A stretch of DNA of 33,841 bases, taken from Planctomycetia bacterium (GTDB lineage: Bacteria > Planctomycetota > Planctomycetia > Pirellulales > UBA1268). The stretch lies in contig RFPF01000004.1 of assembly GCA_009926295.1 (NCBI GenBank), forward strand, positions 1-33,841. Reading direction: 5' to 3'. The notes beneath the pieces were generated by a model. It ran no database searches. It was not told the origin of the DNA and worked only from the letters and a program-made list of their open reading frames with translations. The translations under genes were made by a program, and so were the position numbers. Below are positions 25,682 through 33,841 of the stretch, piece after piece (the first letter of the stretch is position 1; every line of letters starts with the position of its first letter).

Positions 25682-26839
25682 TCAGCCTGCGGCGTGGTCG
25701 CGACGTGTGATCGCGAGGTTGTCGCGGTGGATCACCTCCTCATACGGGCAGAAGCCGAGCATTCCTGCGATGCTGTCCGTCTTGAGGCCGGCGATGCGGC
25801 GCAGCTCTGCCCCCGAGTAGTTCACGAGTCCGCGGGCGAATTCCCTGCCGTCCTCGGCGGCGATCGCGACCACGTCGCCGGAGGCAAAGTCGCCCTCCAG
25901 CCGCCGCACTCCCGCCGCCAGCAGGCTCCGGCCGTTGGCCACGATGGCGTCACGGGCGCCCTCGTCGACGATCACCCTGCCGCGGGCATCGGCCGACCAT
26001 CCGAGCCAGCGCTTCCACGCCGGTACCGTCGCGCCCCGGCCGACGAAGGCCGTGCCGATGTCCTCGCCCGCCATCAGACGCTCCAGCACGCGGTCGTCGC
26101 GGCCGGAGGCGATGACGCAGTGGCTGCCCGCCTCGGTCGCGATGCGCGCGGCCGTGATCTTGCTCGCCATGCCGCCCTTCGACACACCGCCGAGGTGATC
26201 GCGCGCGAGGGCCTCGACGGCGCCGTCGATCCGCTCCACGAGCGGAAGCCGGGCCGCGCCCGGCTCGGCGGGGTGCCGGTCGAAGACGCCATCGACGTCC
26301 GACAGGAGCACGAGCAGGTCGGCCCCGAGGAGCGTGGTGACCAGGGCGGCGAGCCGATCATTGTCGCCGAAGCTCGTCCGCAATTCCTCGACGCTCACGG
26401 TGTCGTTTTCGTTGATGACCGGGATCGCGCCGTAATCGAGAAGGGCGCGAAGCGTGTTGCGGATGTTGAGGTATCGGGCGCGGTCCTGGAGGTCTTCGGC
26501 CACCAGCAGCACCTGCGCGGCATGGCGGCCGTGACCGCGGAAGGCCCGCTCGTAGGCCTCGATGAGAGAACTCTGCCCGATCGCCGCCACCGCCTGGAGG
26601 TGGGCGAGTTCCTGGGGCCGCTCCGCAAGCCCCATGCGGCCCATGCCCGCCCCCACGGCGCCGGAACTCACGAGCACGACCCTCCGGCCCTGGGAAAGCA
26701 AGGCGTCGAATTGTCGTCCCAAGGCTTCGATGCGGGCCGAGTCGAGCAGGCCGTCCGCCCCGGTGAGTACGCGGGTGCCGACCTTCACGATGATCAATCG
26801 CGAGGATTCGGCGAGGACCCGGCGCGTGGGATCAGCCAT
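25682..26839 (-). CDS. proB: Glutamate 5-kinase
   Basis: A 385-residue amino-acid kinase that phosphorylates glutamate in the first step of proline synthesis. Motifs: SRLIIVKVGTRVLT at the N-terminus, VSSGAVGAGMGRMGL (nucleotide loop), NENDTVSVEEL and FGDNDRLAALV (substrate site), and GTGGMxTK-like SKGGMASKITAARIA. A C-terminal PUA domain follows (about 290-375, VIVDEGARDAIVANGRSLL). ATG 26839 starts right before the kinase core; the longer frame reaches into the purF promoter. No proA is visible. Divergent from purF. Confidence 0.94.
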   Translation of the reverse strand: MADPTRRVLAESSRLIIVKVGTRVLTGADGLLDSARIEALGRQFDALLSQGRRVVLVSSGAVGAGMGRMGLAERPQELAHLQAVAAIGQSSLIEAYERAFRGHGRHAAQVLLVAEDLQDRARYLNIRNTLRALLDYGAIPVINENDTVSVEELRTSFGDNDRLAALVTTLLGADLLVLLSDVDGVFDRHPAEPGAARLPLVERIDGAVEALARDHLGGVSKGGMASKITAARIATEAGSHCVIASGRDDRVLERLMAGEDIGTAFVGRGATVPAWKRWLGWSADARGRVIVDEGARDAIVANGRSLLAAGVRRLEGDFASGDVVAIAAEDGREFARGLVNYSGAELRRIAGLKTDSIAGMLGFCPYEEVIHRDNLAITRRDHAAG

Positions 26840-26983
26840 GGACTTGGGAAGATTCGGTGCCGCGAAACGGTAACGGGCCCGAATCCTACCCTTCCGGTGT
26901 CGCGGTCGGCCACCGCCGCGCCGCCACGGCGAAAATCGCCCATCCCATCGGCATCGCCAATCCTGCCGCAGGAGTTCGGCCCG

Positions 26984-27013
26984 TTGAGTCGCGTCGGGGC
27001 GAACGGCTATAGT
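26984..27013 (+). promoter_or_regulatory. Candidate promoter of purF
   Basis: TTGAGT (26984-26989) and TATAGT (27008-27013) are separated by 18 bases, giving a leader of about 40 bases before GTG 27060. Both hexamers are close to sigma-70 consensus (four and five of six). Confidence 0.5.
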
Positions 27014-27059
27014 CACGAATACGTCGAGTGCCTGCCCGGCTGTCCCACGGTCCTTCCCG

Positions 27060-28628
27060 GTGAGCGAACTCCATCACGAGTGCGGCCTCGCGGCGATCTA
27101 CCACCTGCCGGGTGCCGAGCCGAGTCCGCTCTGCCCGGCACAGGGCCCGGACGAGGTGTCCCGTCTCCTGCCGCGGATGCTCCTCGACATCCAGAACCGC
27201 GGCCAGCTCTCCGCCGGGATGACCGCATGGAGCCCGGCCCGCAGCCAGCTCCTCGCCACGCTCAAGGACGTCGGCACCGTGAGCGAGGTCTTTCGGCTCG
27301 GCCACCGTGGCAAGTACGAGAGCCTCATGGAGCAGCACCTCGGCCGTGCGGCGATAGGCCACGTCCGCTACGCCACCTGCGGTGCCGACGACCGCGGCTA
27401 TGCGCAGCCGCTCGAGCGGCCGCACATCCAGAAACGGAAGTGGTTCTCCTTCGGATTCAACGGCCAGCTCGCCAACTATCCGGAACTGCGGACCGAGATC
27501 CTCGCCGGAGACGACAACCATCTCGTTCGTGACAACGACACCGAAGTGATCATGCACGCGATCGGCAACGAGCTTTCGCGCAACCCGGAAATGGCCCCCG
27601 CCGACCTGCTCGCGGCGATCTCGGGGCGTTTCGACGGTGCCTGGAACATCGCGATGCTCGACGCGTGCGGGCGAATGATCGTCGCGCGCGACCCGCTCGG
27701 CATCCGGCCGATGGAGTACGCCCGGCTCGGCCCGCTCGTGGCCGCGGCGAGCGAGAGCGTTGCCCTGCTCAACCTCGGCTTCCCGCCCGAGTCGATCCGT
27801 TCGCTCGAGCCCGGGACGGCGCTGGTCATCGACGAAGGACAGGTGCGGATCGACCGCTTCGCCGCCAGCCCGCGGCGGGCACACTGCTTCTTCGAGTGGA
27901 TCTACTTCGCCAACGTCGCGAGCACCATGGACGAACGCAGCGTGTATCTGACGCGGAAGCGACTCGGCGAGGAACTGGCCCGGCTCGAGACCGTTCCGAT
28001 AGATGCCGACACGGTGGTGGTGCCGGTGCCCGACACCAGCAAAGCCGCCGCCGACGCGATGGCCTACGCGCTGTCGACGCCCTGCGTCGAGGGCCTGATC
28101 CGCAATCGCTACACCGGCCGCACGTTCATCGACGGGGCCTCGAGCAGGCGGCAGAAGGCCGAGTCGAAATATACGCCGCTCCGCGAGGTCCTCGAGGGGA
28201 AGAGAGTCCTGCTCGTCGAGGACTCGATCGTGCGCAGCACCACGATGAAGGTGCTGCTGGGGAGGATGCGGTCGCTCGGCCGGGCCCGCGAGATCCACGT
28301 GAGGGTCGCCTGCCCGCCGATCATCGCGCCGTGCTTCTACGGGATCGACATGTCGACGATCGACGAGCTCTTCGCGCCGGCGTTCCTTCCCGACGGACGG
28401 CTTTCGGAGGAGGCGCAGGGGGCGATGGCCGCCAAACTGGGGGCCGACTCGCTCCGCTACCTGCCCGTCGCCGCGGTGGCACGGTCGATCGGCCTGGAGG
28501 CCTCGGAACTCTGCCAGGCCTGCCTGACGGGTGACTATCCCACGCCCGCCGGGGAGCGGCTGTACCAGGTCGCCCTCGCCCAGACAGCGCGAGGCCGAGC
28601 GTGCCGCACGTACGAGGCCGTTCCGTAG
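27060..28628 (+). CDS. purF: Amidophosphoribosyltransferase, Fe-S type
   Basis: 522 residues; the first committed step of purine synthesis, moving glutamine amide nitrogen to PRPP. GTG 27060 places the nucleophile Cys at residue 8 ([11 protein letters not shown]), so a short leader must be cleaved, as in Bacillus-type enzymes. Glutaminase motifs HVRYATCG and GFNGQLANY are present. The four [4Fe-4S] ligands known from the Bacillus enzyme are visible: C276 ([10 protein letters not shown]), C425 (PCFYGID), C485 and C488 (CQAC). The PRPP loop reads [15 protein letters not shown], with E and S where VDDSIVRGTT is usual. It is single and monocistronic, convergent with trmB. Confidence 0.9.
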   Translation: MSELHHECGLAAIYHLPGAEPSPLCPAQGPDEVSRLLPRMLLDIQNRGQLSAGMTAWSPARSQLLATLKDVGTVSEVFRLGHRGKYESLMEQHLGRAAIGHVRYATCGADDRGYAQPLERPHIQKRKWFSFGFNGQLANYPELRTEILAGDDNHLVRDNDTEVIMHAIGNELSRNPEMAPADLLAAISGRFDGAWNIAMLDACGRMIVARDPLGIRPMEYARLGPLVAAASESVALLNLGFPPESIRSLEPGTALVIDEGQVRIDRFAASPRRAHCFFEWIYFANVASTMDERSVYLTRKRLGEELARLETVPIDADTVVVPVPDTSKAAADAMAYALSTPCVEGLIRNRYTGRTFIDGASSRRQKAESKYTPLREVLEGKRVLLVEDSIVRSTTMKVLLGRMRSLGRAREIHVRVACPPIIAPCFYGIDMSTIDELFAPAFLPDGRLSEEAQGAMAAKLGADSLRYLPVAAVARSIGLEASELCQACLTGDYPTPAGERLYQVALAQTARGRACRTYEAVP

Positions 28629-28630
28629 GA

Positions 28631-28644
28631 CGGGCCTCAGCCCG
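28631..28644. terminator. Hairpin between purF and trmB
   Basis: CGGGC-CTCA-GCCCG forms a five-pair stem directly after the purF stop and over the trmB stop codon. A similar GACGGGCTTCAGCC sequence occurs at 32282-32299. No T-run follows. Confidence 0.35.
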
Positions 28645-29362
28645 GCGCCTCTCGGCGGCGAGCCGGGACCCCGGCGGAATCCGCTTCATCTCCGCTGCCG
28701 CGCACGACCGACGCGGGCCGGTCGTTGCGGGTGAGCAGCGCACGCCACACCGGAGCGCCCGCGAGGCGTGTGCGGCGCTCGAAGTGCGTGCGGTAGTCGA
28801 GGTCGTGCTCGGCCGGCCTGGGCTCGACCGCAGCCGGTTCGGCGAACAGGCCCGTGGCCCGCGATACCTCGAGCGATTCGAGGAAGTATTCCTCGACGTC
28901 GGTCCACACGTGAACCACGCCGCCGGGCGGGAGCACGCGGCCTGCGTGGCGGAGGAACGTCGGCGACAGGACGCGGCGCTTGCGGTGCCGGGCCTTCCAC
29001 CATGGGTCGGGAAAGTAGACGTGGATCGCGTCCAGGCAGGCGTCGGGCAGGAGGCCACGGACGAGCCACGTTGCATCGCCATGGATGATCCGCGCGTTCG
29101 CGGCGGCACGGCGGGCGAGACGGGCCGCGCACAGCCGGGCGTAGCCGGCGGCGATCTCCACGCCGAGAAAGTTGCGTTCGGGCCGGGCAGCCGAGGCCGT
29201 GTCGAGAAACAGGCCCTTGCCGCTGCCCACCTCGAGTTCGATCGGCGCCGGACGCGGGAAGAGCGTGGCCGGATCGAACAGGTCGGTCAGGTTGCCCAGG
29301 GCCACGAGATGCGTCGACAGATCGAGCGCCGGGTCGGGTTTCTTGGGCGGCCGGCGCGGCAT
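28637..29362 (-). CDS. trmB: tRNA (guanine-N7-)-methyltransferase
   Basis: A 241-residue SAM-dependent methyltransferase that makes m7G46 in tRNA. It has the SAM loop IELEVGSGKGLFL, the family motif YFPDPWWKARHRKRR (usually PDPWPKKRHHKRR), and HVWTDVEEYF. The C-terminal tail after LTRNDRPA looks poorly conserved and overlaps the hairpin with purF. ATG 29362 is chosen because it is one base inside the stop of the FabZ-like gene (TGATG coupling) and begins the normal short basic N-terminus. Confidence 0.92.
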   Translation of the reverse strand: MPRRPPKKPDPALDLSTHLVALGNLTDLFDPATLFPRPAPIELEVGSGKGLFLDTASAARPERNFLGVEIAAGYARLCAARLARRAAANARIIHGDATWLVRGLLPDACLDAIHVYFPDPWWKARHRKRRVLSPTFLRHAGRVLPPGGVVHVWTDVEEYFLESLEVSRATGLFAEPAAVEPRPAEHDLDYRTHFERRTRLAGAPVWRALLTRNDRPASVVRGSGDEADSAGVPARRREAPG

Positions 29363-29889
29363 CAGTGGGCCGCCGCGCCGCCGGAAGACTGGAGCAGAAA
29401 GTCCATCGGCAACGGCACGCCCTTGATGACTCCGTCGACCACGATGCTCTCGCGGACGATGCCCTGGAAGCGGCACACGATCATGGCCTTCGGCCGCACC
29501 CGTACCCGCTCCACGGCGATCACGAGCCGGTCGCCCGGCACCACCGGCTCCCGAAAACGAACGTCTTCCATGCCGCCGAAGCCGATCACTTGGGCGTCGA
29601 GCAGGTTGTGCTTCTGGGTGTAGTAGCTGGAGAGCTGCGCGGCCGCCTCGCACATCAGCACGCCCGGCATGAGCGGCACCGCGGGGAAGTGCCCGCGAAC
29701 CCAGAATTCGTCGCGGGTCACATCCTTGTAGCCCACGCACAGACCGCGGCTCTGGTCCTCGTGCACGATCGCCGTCAACTGCTCCATCTCGAACCGCTGC
29801 TTGTTCCAGCGGCGGATCTCGTCGATGTCGGCGATGACGTGCTCGAGGTCGTATTCGCTCGGATGGATGATGTAGTCACGCGGGGCCAC
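29362..29889 (-). CDS. FabZ-like beta-hydroxyacyl-ACP dehydratase
   Basis: 175 residues of the hotdog fold. The catalytic His is H67 in RGHFPAVPLMPGVLMCEAAAQ-type sequence, with Glu81 as the second catalytic residue; this is the FabZ pattern. The N-terminus differs: instead of the LPHRYPFLLVDR motif it has about 40 residues with EYDLEHVIADIDEIRRWNKQ. So it may be a second dehydratase for specialised lipids rather than the main FabZ. Start is GTG 29889 with GGGAG about eight bases upstream. The gene lies 28 bases after the small basic protein gene and couples to trmB. Confidence 0.85.
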   Translation of the reverse strand: MAPRDYIIHPSEYDLEHVIADIDEIRRWNKQRFEMEQLTAIVHEDQSRGLCVGYKDVTRDEFWVRGHFPAVPLMPGVLMCEAAAQLSSYYTQKHNLLDAQVIGFGGMEDVRFREPVVPGDRLVIAVERVRVRPKAMIVCRFQGIVRESIVVDGVIKGVPLPMDFLLQSSGGAAAH

Positions 29890-29917
29890 GGCCGTGCTCC
29901 CTCGGGCAGCCAGCGGG

Positions 29918-30016
29918 TCAGGTGCGGATGTGCTTCCGCTTCATCTTCCGGGCCTTGCTGTTGGCGGGCCGGGCGCCGTGGTTGGCCTTCTTCAGGCCTC
30001 GATGGGGCTTTGCCAT
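29918..30016 (-). CDS. Small highly basic protein, 32 residues
   Basis: A short open frame from ATG 30016 to TGA 29918. Thirteen of the 32 residues are Lys or Arg, with blocks KPHRGLKKANHG and NSKARKMKRKHIRT, and there are no acidic residues. GGAG stands eight bases upstream of the ATG, a better ribosome binding site than many neighbours have. The composition is that of a ribosome-associated mini-protein such as the bTHX or bS22 kind, but I cannot match it to one of these. It precedes the FabZ-like gene on the same strand, in an operon-like run. Absence of stops over 99 bases alone proves little; the binding site and composition carry the call. Confidence 0.6.
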   Translation of the reverse strand: MAKPHRGLKKANHGARPANSKARKMKRKHIRT

Positions 30017-30097
30017 GATTGGTTCTCCGGGCGGATGAGATGGTCGGCGATCGGCGAGTTGTACCACGCCGCCGCCCCCGCCGCCACGCCGCCCGGT

Positions 30098-30619
30098 TCA
30101 GGGTCGGCGGTCCGCCGCCGCGGTCTCGCGCTCGGCCGCGATCGCCTCCCGGAGGCTCGTGCGGAGGATCTCCACGAAGCTCGCCCCGAGAAACCCGAAC
30201 AGGCCGCCGATCACGCCCGAAGACAGGCCACCGAGCGCCGCGCCCGCCCACGAGCAGGTCGTGCAGGTGACCAGTGCCGCCGCACCGATCACGGCTCCGG
30301 AAACCGCGCCGATCGTCGCGGACACCGCCGCGAGCCTTCCGAGGCCGCCTGTCCGCTCGAGGTGGGTGGTGCCCGCCGCGGGCAGCACCGTGGGCCAGAC
30401 CCTGATCCCGGCGTGCCTGGCGAGGTCGCGGTCGGTCGCGTCCCGCATCCTCGTGCCGAGGGCGTTGCCTGCGACGTGCGCCGCGAGGCTCGCGAGCACC
30501 ACGGCCATGGCCATCCAGCCCGCGATGCCGAGCCAATTGACGGCGGCGCAGGCGACCGCGACCACGACCACGAGCCAGGAGTAGTTGACCAGTCGCAAGG
30601 CGCCCTCCGCCACCATCAT
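30098..30619 (-). CDS. Small integral membrane protein, unknown function
   Basis: 173 residues starting at ATG 30619, with a second ATG directly after it. Helices are predicted around 14-30, 33-53 and, after a soluble part, 108-155 (LAAVSATIGAVSGAVIGAAAL, LGGLSSGVIGGLFGFLGASF). A CTTC pair lies between the last two helices. The frame is open far upstream, but those residues antisense the neighbouring gene and look non-coding. It begins 23 bases after the end of the toroid-protein gene on the same strand. No clear Shine-Dalgarno sequence; start uncertain. No family recognised. Confidence 0.6.
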   Translation of the reverse strand: MMVAEGALRLVNYSWLVVVVAVACAAVNWLGIAGWMAMAVVLASLAAHVAGNALGTRMRDATDRDLARHAGIRVWPTVLPAAGTTHLERTGGLGRLAAVSATIGAVSGAVIGAAALVTCTTCSWAGAALGGLSSGVIGGLFGFLGASFVEILRTSLREAIAAERETAAADRRP

Positions 30620-30642
30620 AGCCGCGGGCTGCGCGGAGGCGG

Positions 30643-32160
30643 TCAGAACTCGCTGTCGACCGCCTCTTCGCGATAGATCGGCAGCAGGCGGTAGTAGACC
30701 TCGAGCGTGAGCACGGCCAGCGCCGTGTGGGCCAGCCGGCCGCCGGGCGCCGTGTCGTGGTCGGCGAAGAACCAACTGCCGGCTTCGTGGCCGAACCGGG
30801 CCTGCTGGGCGACGATCTGGTCGCGGTTCTTCGCGTTCCACCGGGGCCAGACGGGGTGGTCGAGCTGGAGGAGCGCCTGCGACAGGTAGAAGTTTTGGTA
30901 GATGTTCGTGGGATGGGGGCCGGGCTTCGCCAGGTTCGTGATGCCCCGCTGGAGCGGCTCCTGGGTGCTGCCCCAGCCGGTGTACATGCGGCACAGAAGG
31001 CCGATCGCCGACGTGCATGGCTTCGCGGCCGGCGTGCGGTATCCGTAGGCGGCTCCGCCCTGCGTCTGTACGCGGTCGAGGAACCGCCGCGCCGCTTCGA
31101 TCGTCGGCGACGGCACCTCCATGCCGGCGAGCGCCGCGCTCTTGAGGGCCGCGATTTGCCAGGCCGTCACGGTGATGTCACCGGCCTGCCCGGGCAGGTA
31201 GCGCCAGCCGCCGCCGTGGAGATCCTGCGCCGTCTCGGTGAAGCGTATGGCATCGCGCAGGTAGGGCCGGAGCATTTCGTCGCGGGTCATGCCGAGGGCC
31301 TCGGCGAGCGCGAGGGTCGTGACGCCGTGCCCGTACATCGTGCCCTCGCAGAAGTCGCCGCCGCGGGGGGTTGGCTGCATCCGGCTGACGAGATAGTAGA
31401 TGCCGCGCGACACCGTCTGCTGATACGGTCCGTCCACGTGCGTGCTGCCCGCACCGAGGAATGGCAGGATTGCGATCGCCGTGCTCGCCGTCGAGCCGGT
31501 GAGCGTGCCGGGGTCACGGCACGCCCCGTCGCAGAGACAGCCCGAGAGGTTGAATTGCCACGAGCCGTCCACGGCCTGATGGCGTGCCAGCCACGCGAGT
31601 CCGGCCTCCACCGCGGCCTCGCTGGCCGCCGATCCACCCCGCGCCCGAGCGCCGGCGGTGCGGCCCTTCCCGCGCCGCGCTGCGAAGGCTGCCGTGCCGG
31701 TCGTGGCAGTCCGGATCGCCACATTCGAGCCTGCGGCCGCCGGTGCCGGGCCGCCACCGATCCGCACCGACACCGCCAGCGCCGGCGGGCCGGCGGGGTC
31801 GAACGGTTCCGCGCCGCTGCCCGGGACGTCGAGCAGGGCGGCGTCGGGTTCGGCGACGGCGACGACCGGCACCTCCTCGCTCGCCGGGGCGTCGGCGGCG
31901 GGCGGCGTTGCAGCGGCCGTTTCCGCCGCCGGGTCGCCAGCGTCCACGCCGACGTCGGCGAGCAGCGCGTCACCGGCCGCTTCGGGGCCGAATTGCAGGA
32001 CCAGCGGCCTCACCGGGTCGGGGCGATTCCCGTCGAGAAAGAACAGGGCCAACACGATGCAGATGAAGAGGTGCGCGACGAGGCTCGCGTAGCCTGCCCG
32101 CACGGTCGGGCTCGTGATCGCCCGTTCGATCCACGGCTTTTTGGGGTGCCCGTGCGGCAT
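30643..32160 (-). CDS. Membrane-anchored prenyltransferase/squalene-cyclase-fold protein
   Basis: 505 residues. A single N-terminal helix (about 24-42, SLVAHLFICIVLALFFL) is followed by a long Ala/Pro/Glu linker (about 60-175) and then an alpha/alpha-toroid of the squalene-cyclase and prenyltransferase type (about 180-500). Repeats with the QW-like pattern are visible, for example EAGLAWLARHQAVDGSWQF and HGGGWRYLPGQAGDITVTAW. No DXDD or similar cyclase active-site motif is obvious, so enzymatic terpene cyclisation is unlikely; a structural or binding role is inferred. Cys at 208, 210 and 214 form a cluster (CLCDGAC). It is closely related to the next gene upstream. Confidence 0.82.
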   Translation of the reverse strand: MPHGHPKKPWIERAITSPTVRAGYASLVAHLFICIVLALFFLDGNRPDPVRPLVLQFGPEAAGDALLADVGVDAGDPAAETAAATPPAADAPASEEVPVVAVAEPDAALLDVPGSGAEPFDPAGPPALAVSVRIGGGPAPAAAGSNVAIRTATTGTAAFAARRGKGRTAGARARGGSAASEAAVEAGLAWLARHQAVDGSWQFNLSGCLCDGACRDPGTLTGSTASTAIAILPFLGAGSTHVDGPYQQTVSRGIYYLVSRMQPTPRGGDFCEGTMYGHGVTTLALAEALGMTRDEMLRPYLRDAIRFTETAQDLHGGGWRYLPGQAGDITVTAWQIAALKSAALAGMEVPSPTIEAARRFLDRVQTQGGAAYGYRTPAAKPCTSAIGLLCRMYTGWGSTQEPLQRGITNLAKPGPHPTNIYQNFYLSQALLQLDHPVWPRWNAKNRDQIVAQQARFGHEAGSWFFADHDTAPGGRLAHTALAVLTLEVYYRLLPIYREEAVDSEF

Positions 32161-32281
32161 GGCTGTGCGTGTGGCGGCAACTTTTCCGACTGGGCAAATC
32201 GTAGGCTCGGGACGGTCCGCGTTCCCCGCGCAGACTGCGATCCCCGTGGACCACCCCTGGGTTTCATCGTCTGAACCGTGG

Positions 32282-32299
32282 GACGGGCTTCAGCCTGTC
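32282..32299. repeat. Short palindromic repeat in the spacer
   Basis: GACGGGC-TTCA-GCCTGTC forms a seven-pair hairpin with one G-T pair. The same core appears at the purF-trmB junction (28630-28645). It may be a terminator of the upstream toroid gene or a dispersed short palindrome. Confidence 0.4.
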
Positions 32300-32325
32300 A
32301 CTGCCTGCCTCAACGTGCCCAATCC

Positions 32326-32366
32326 GGCTCGGGGTTGCCCCGTACCATCTCGGCGGACGCTTCCCG
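32326..32366 (+). repeat. Dispersed element, partial copy C
   Basis: About 40 bases starting GGCTCGGGGTTGCCCC match the left end of copy B on its minus strand with a handful of differences (GTACC-TCTCG-CGGACG order kept). The right half and the second inverted repeat are missing. It lies in the 277-base gap between the two toroid-protein genes; nothing else is seen there. Confidence 0.65.
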
Positions 32367-32437
32367 AACGATGGCGGCTGCGGCCAGAGTGAGGAGACTT
32401 TTGCCGCTCACCCGAAGCCAACGCGCGTTCCGCCTTC

Positions 32438-33841
32438 CTATTCTTTGAACTCCTCGTCGACGCTCTGCTGGCCGTAGAGCGGGAGATGTCGGTAGTAGAC
32501 CTCGAGGATCATCGTCGCCATCGAGGTCGTGTAGAGCCGGCCGCCCTGCTCGGGGCCGTGCCCCTTGTCGAATTCCTCGAACCAACTGCCGGTGGCATGG
32601 CCCTTGGTTTGTTGCGTCTTCACCAGCATGTCGCGCATCTTCGCGTTCCATGCCACCCACGCATCGCCCTCCACGTGGTGCAGGATCTGCGTCGCGTAGT
32701 AGTCGAAGTAGAGATCGGTGCCCGGGCCCTTTTTCGCGAGCCGCAGCACGCCGCGTTGGAGTGCAGGATTGTCCTTCTTCCAGCCGAGGTACATGCGGCA
32801 CAGCAGGCCCACGGCGGACGTCCCATAGGCATTGCCGGGATCGGTGTAGCCATACACCGCGCCGTCGTCCTGCTGCACGCGGTTGAGGAACTCGACCGCC
32901 TTCTTGATGGTCAGGGGGCTCACCTGGAGGAATGCCATGTGGCCGCTTTTGAGCGCCATCAATTGCCAGCCGACGGCGGACGTGTCGCCCGGCTGCTTGG
33001 GCGTGTACCGCCAGCCCCCGCCCACGGGATCCTGCGCCGCCATGATGTAGTTGAGGGCCAGTTGGGCCGGCCCCTGGAGCCGCTTGTCCTGCGTCATCGC
33101 ATAGGTCTCGGAGAGCGCGATGCCCGCGAGGCCCTGGGAATAGAGGTTGCCCCCCTTCTCGTACGCTTTGCCCTGGGTGTTCACCGTCAACCCCGCGAGG
33201 AACCCGATTCCGGCCTCGAACTGTTTCTTGTAGGGCCCCTCCTTGTGCGTGTAGCCCCGGCCGAGCATCGGGAGCAGCGCCATCGCCGTGGCGCCGCCAC
33301 GGTCCTGGATCTTGCCGGGATGGGAGCAGTTGCCCCCGCAGCTGGGGCACTTGCTGAAGTCGAAGCTCCAGCTCCCGTCGGGCAGCTGATGGTTGATGAT
33401 CCACTTGATGCCGGCCTCGACGGCGGCTTCGCTCTGGGCGTTGCCACCGCCGGTCTGGACGAGTTTCTTGCGCATCGAGGGGTCGGTGCGGCCGCCGAGG
33501 CCACCAGCCTGACCGCCGATCGCCCCGACGCTCGCGAGCAGGTCGGAGGAGGCGGCGGTTTCCGTGGAGAAGTCGGTGAACTCGACGGCGAGCGGCGCCG
33601 CGTCGAGGTCTGCCGCGTCGCTCACCACCTGCACGTTTTCCACGAAGGTGGCGTCGGGCAGCACGACCTCGTTCGACACGACCTCCGGCGAGTCGGGTTG
33701 CGGCTCGAGCGGCTGCTCCTCGAACTCCTCGAAATTCTCCACGACCTCTGGTGCGGACGACACGATGACCCGCGGCTTCTCCTCCTTGGGAGGCTCCTGC
33801 ACGATGAGCGCCATCGAGAGCAGGACCACGATGTGCAGGAG
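32438..33841 (-). CDS. Membrane-anchored prenyltransferase/squalene-cyclase-fold protein, paralogue (N-terminus cut)
   Basis: The frame is open to the window end; at least 467 residues are visible and the true start lies beyond. Codons before GTG 33829 continue a hydrophobic helix (LLHIVVLLSMALIV), matching the anchor of the neighbouring paralogue, so the GTG is not the start. An acidic linker (VVENFEEFEEQPLEPQPDS) follows, then the toroid (from about 130 residues after the GTG) with EAGIKWIINHQLPDGSWSF and GGGWRYTPKQPGDTSAVGW. The Cys cluster is CPSCGGNC. C-termini of the two proteins are alike (MILEVYYRHLPLYGQQ here). Tandem duplication is clear; function is not. Confidence 0.82.
   Translation of the reverse strand, partial: LLHIVVLLSMALIVQEPPKEEKPRVIVSSAPEVVENFEEFEEQPLEPQPDSPEVVSNEVVLPDATFVENVQVVSDAADLDAAPLAVEFTDFSTETAASSDLLASVGAIGGQAGGLGGRTDPSMRKKLVQTGGGNAQSEAAVEAGIKWIINHQLPDGSWSFDFSKCPSCGGNCSHPGKIQDRGGATAMALLPMLGRGYTHKEGPYKKQFEAGIGFLAGLTVNTQGKAYEKGGNLYSQGLAGIALSETYAMTQDKRLQGPAQLALNYIMAAQDPVGGGWRYTPKQPGDTSAVGWQLMALKSGHMAFLQVSPLTIKKAVEFLNRVQQDDGAVYGYTDPGNAYGTSAVGLLCRMYLGWKKDNPALQRGVLRLAKKGPGTDLYFDYYATQILHHVEGDAWVAWNAKMRDMLVKTQQTKGHATGSWFEEFDKGHGPEQGGRLYTTSMATMILEVYYRHLPLYGQQSVDEEFKE

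Noticed and set aside
32310-33404. Minus-strand open frame of 364 codons under the toroid gene
   Set aside because: Frame-shifted shadow of the real gene; its end merely translates repeat copy C.

Overview
The window is GC-rich, densely coded bacterial chromosome that I assign to the phylum Planctomycetota, most likely Pirellulales-like. This rests on family content: a c-type-cytochrome protein of the DUF1587/1592/1588/1585 type next to a Tat-exported DUF1552 protein, a Tat-type Gfo/Idh/MocA oxidoreductase, a DUF1559 pseudopilin, membrane-anchored terpene-cyclase-fold proteins, and formyltransferase/hydrolase (Fhc) C1 genes in a bacterium. No rRNA, tRNA, CRISPR array or intact transposase gene was recognised.

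Layout. 1-5066 (minus): cytochrome/PA14 protein, DUF1552 protein, fhcB, fhcA (cut by the window edge), tightly packed. 5127-6455 (plus): Gfo/Idh/MocA oxidoreductase. 6493-9213 (minus): HIT protein, dNTPase and PIN-TRAM protein. 9278-12253 (plus): scpA, an RNase Z-like hydrolase, a dispersed repeat, hemW. 12254-15228 (minus): three-gene proton-translocating transhydrogenase operon pntAA-pntAB-pntB. 15472-16377 (plus): rplM-rpsI. 16378-16965: the largest gap, a run of perfect inverted repeats followed by the second copy of a 142-bp inverted-repeat-bounded element. 16966-18845: a secreted Gly-rich protein convergent with a DUF1559 pseudopilin that has a near-consensus promoter and a dyad at its predicted start site. 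19047-24380 (plus): an ABC exporter-like module (ATPase, permease with a large extracytoplasmic insert, two paralogous anchored proteins). 24381-26839 (minus): CNNM/CorC-type protein and proB. 27060-28628 (plus): purF. 28637-30619 (minus): trmB, FabZ-like dehydratase, a 32-residue basic protein, a small membrane protein. 30643-33841 (minus): two tandem paralogous membrane-anchored toroid proteins, the upstream one cut by the window edge.

Most of the window is housekeeping: translation, chromosome segregation, nucleotide, proline, purine and haem metabolism, redox balance. The less explained parts are the Fhc genes behind an exported cytochrome, the ABC module with duplicated accessory proteins, the tandem toroid proteins with a Cys cluster, the overlooked basic mini-protein, and two kinds of structured intergenic DNA. 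All identifications come from reading translations and motifs; no database search was run.
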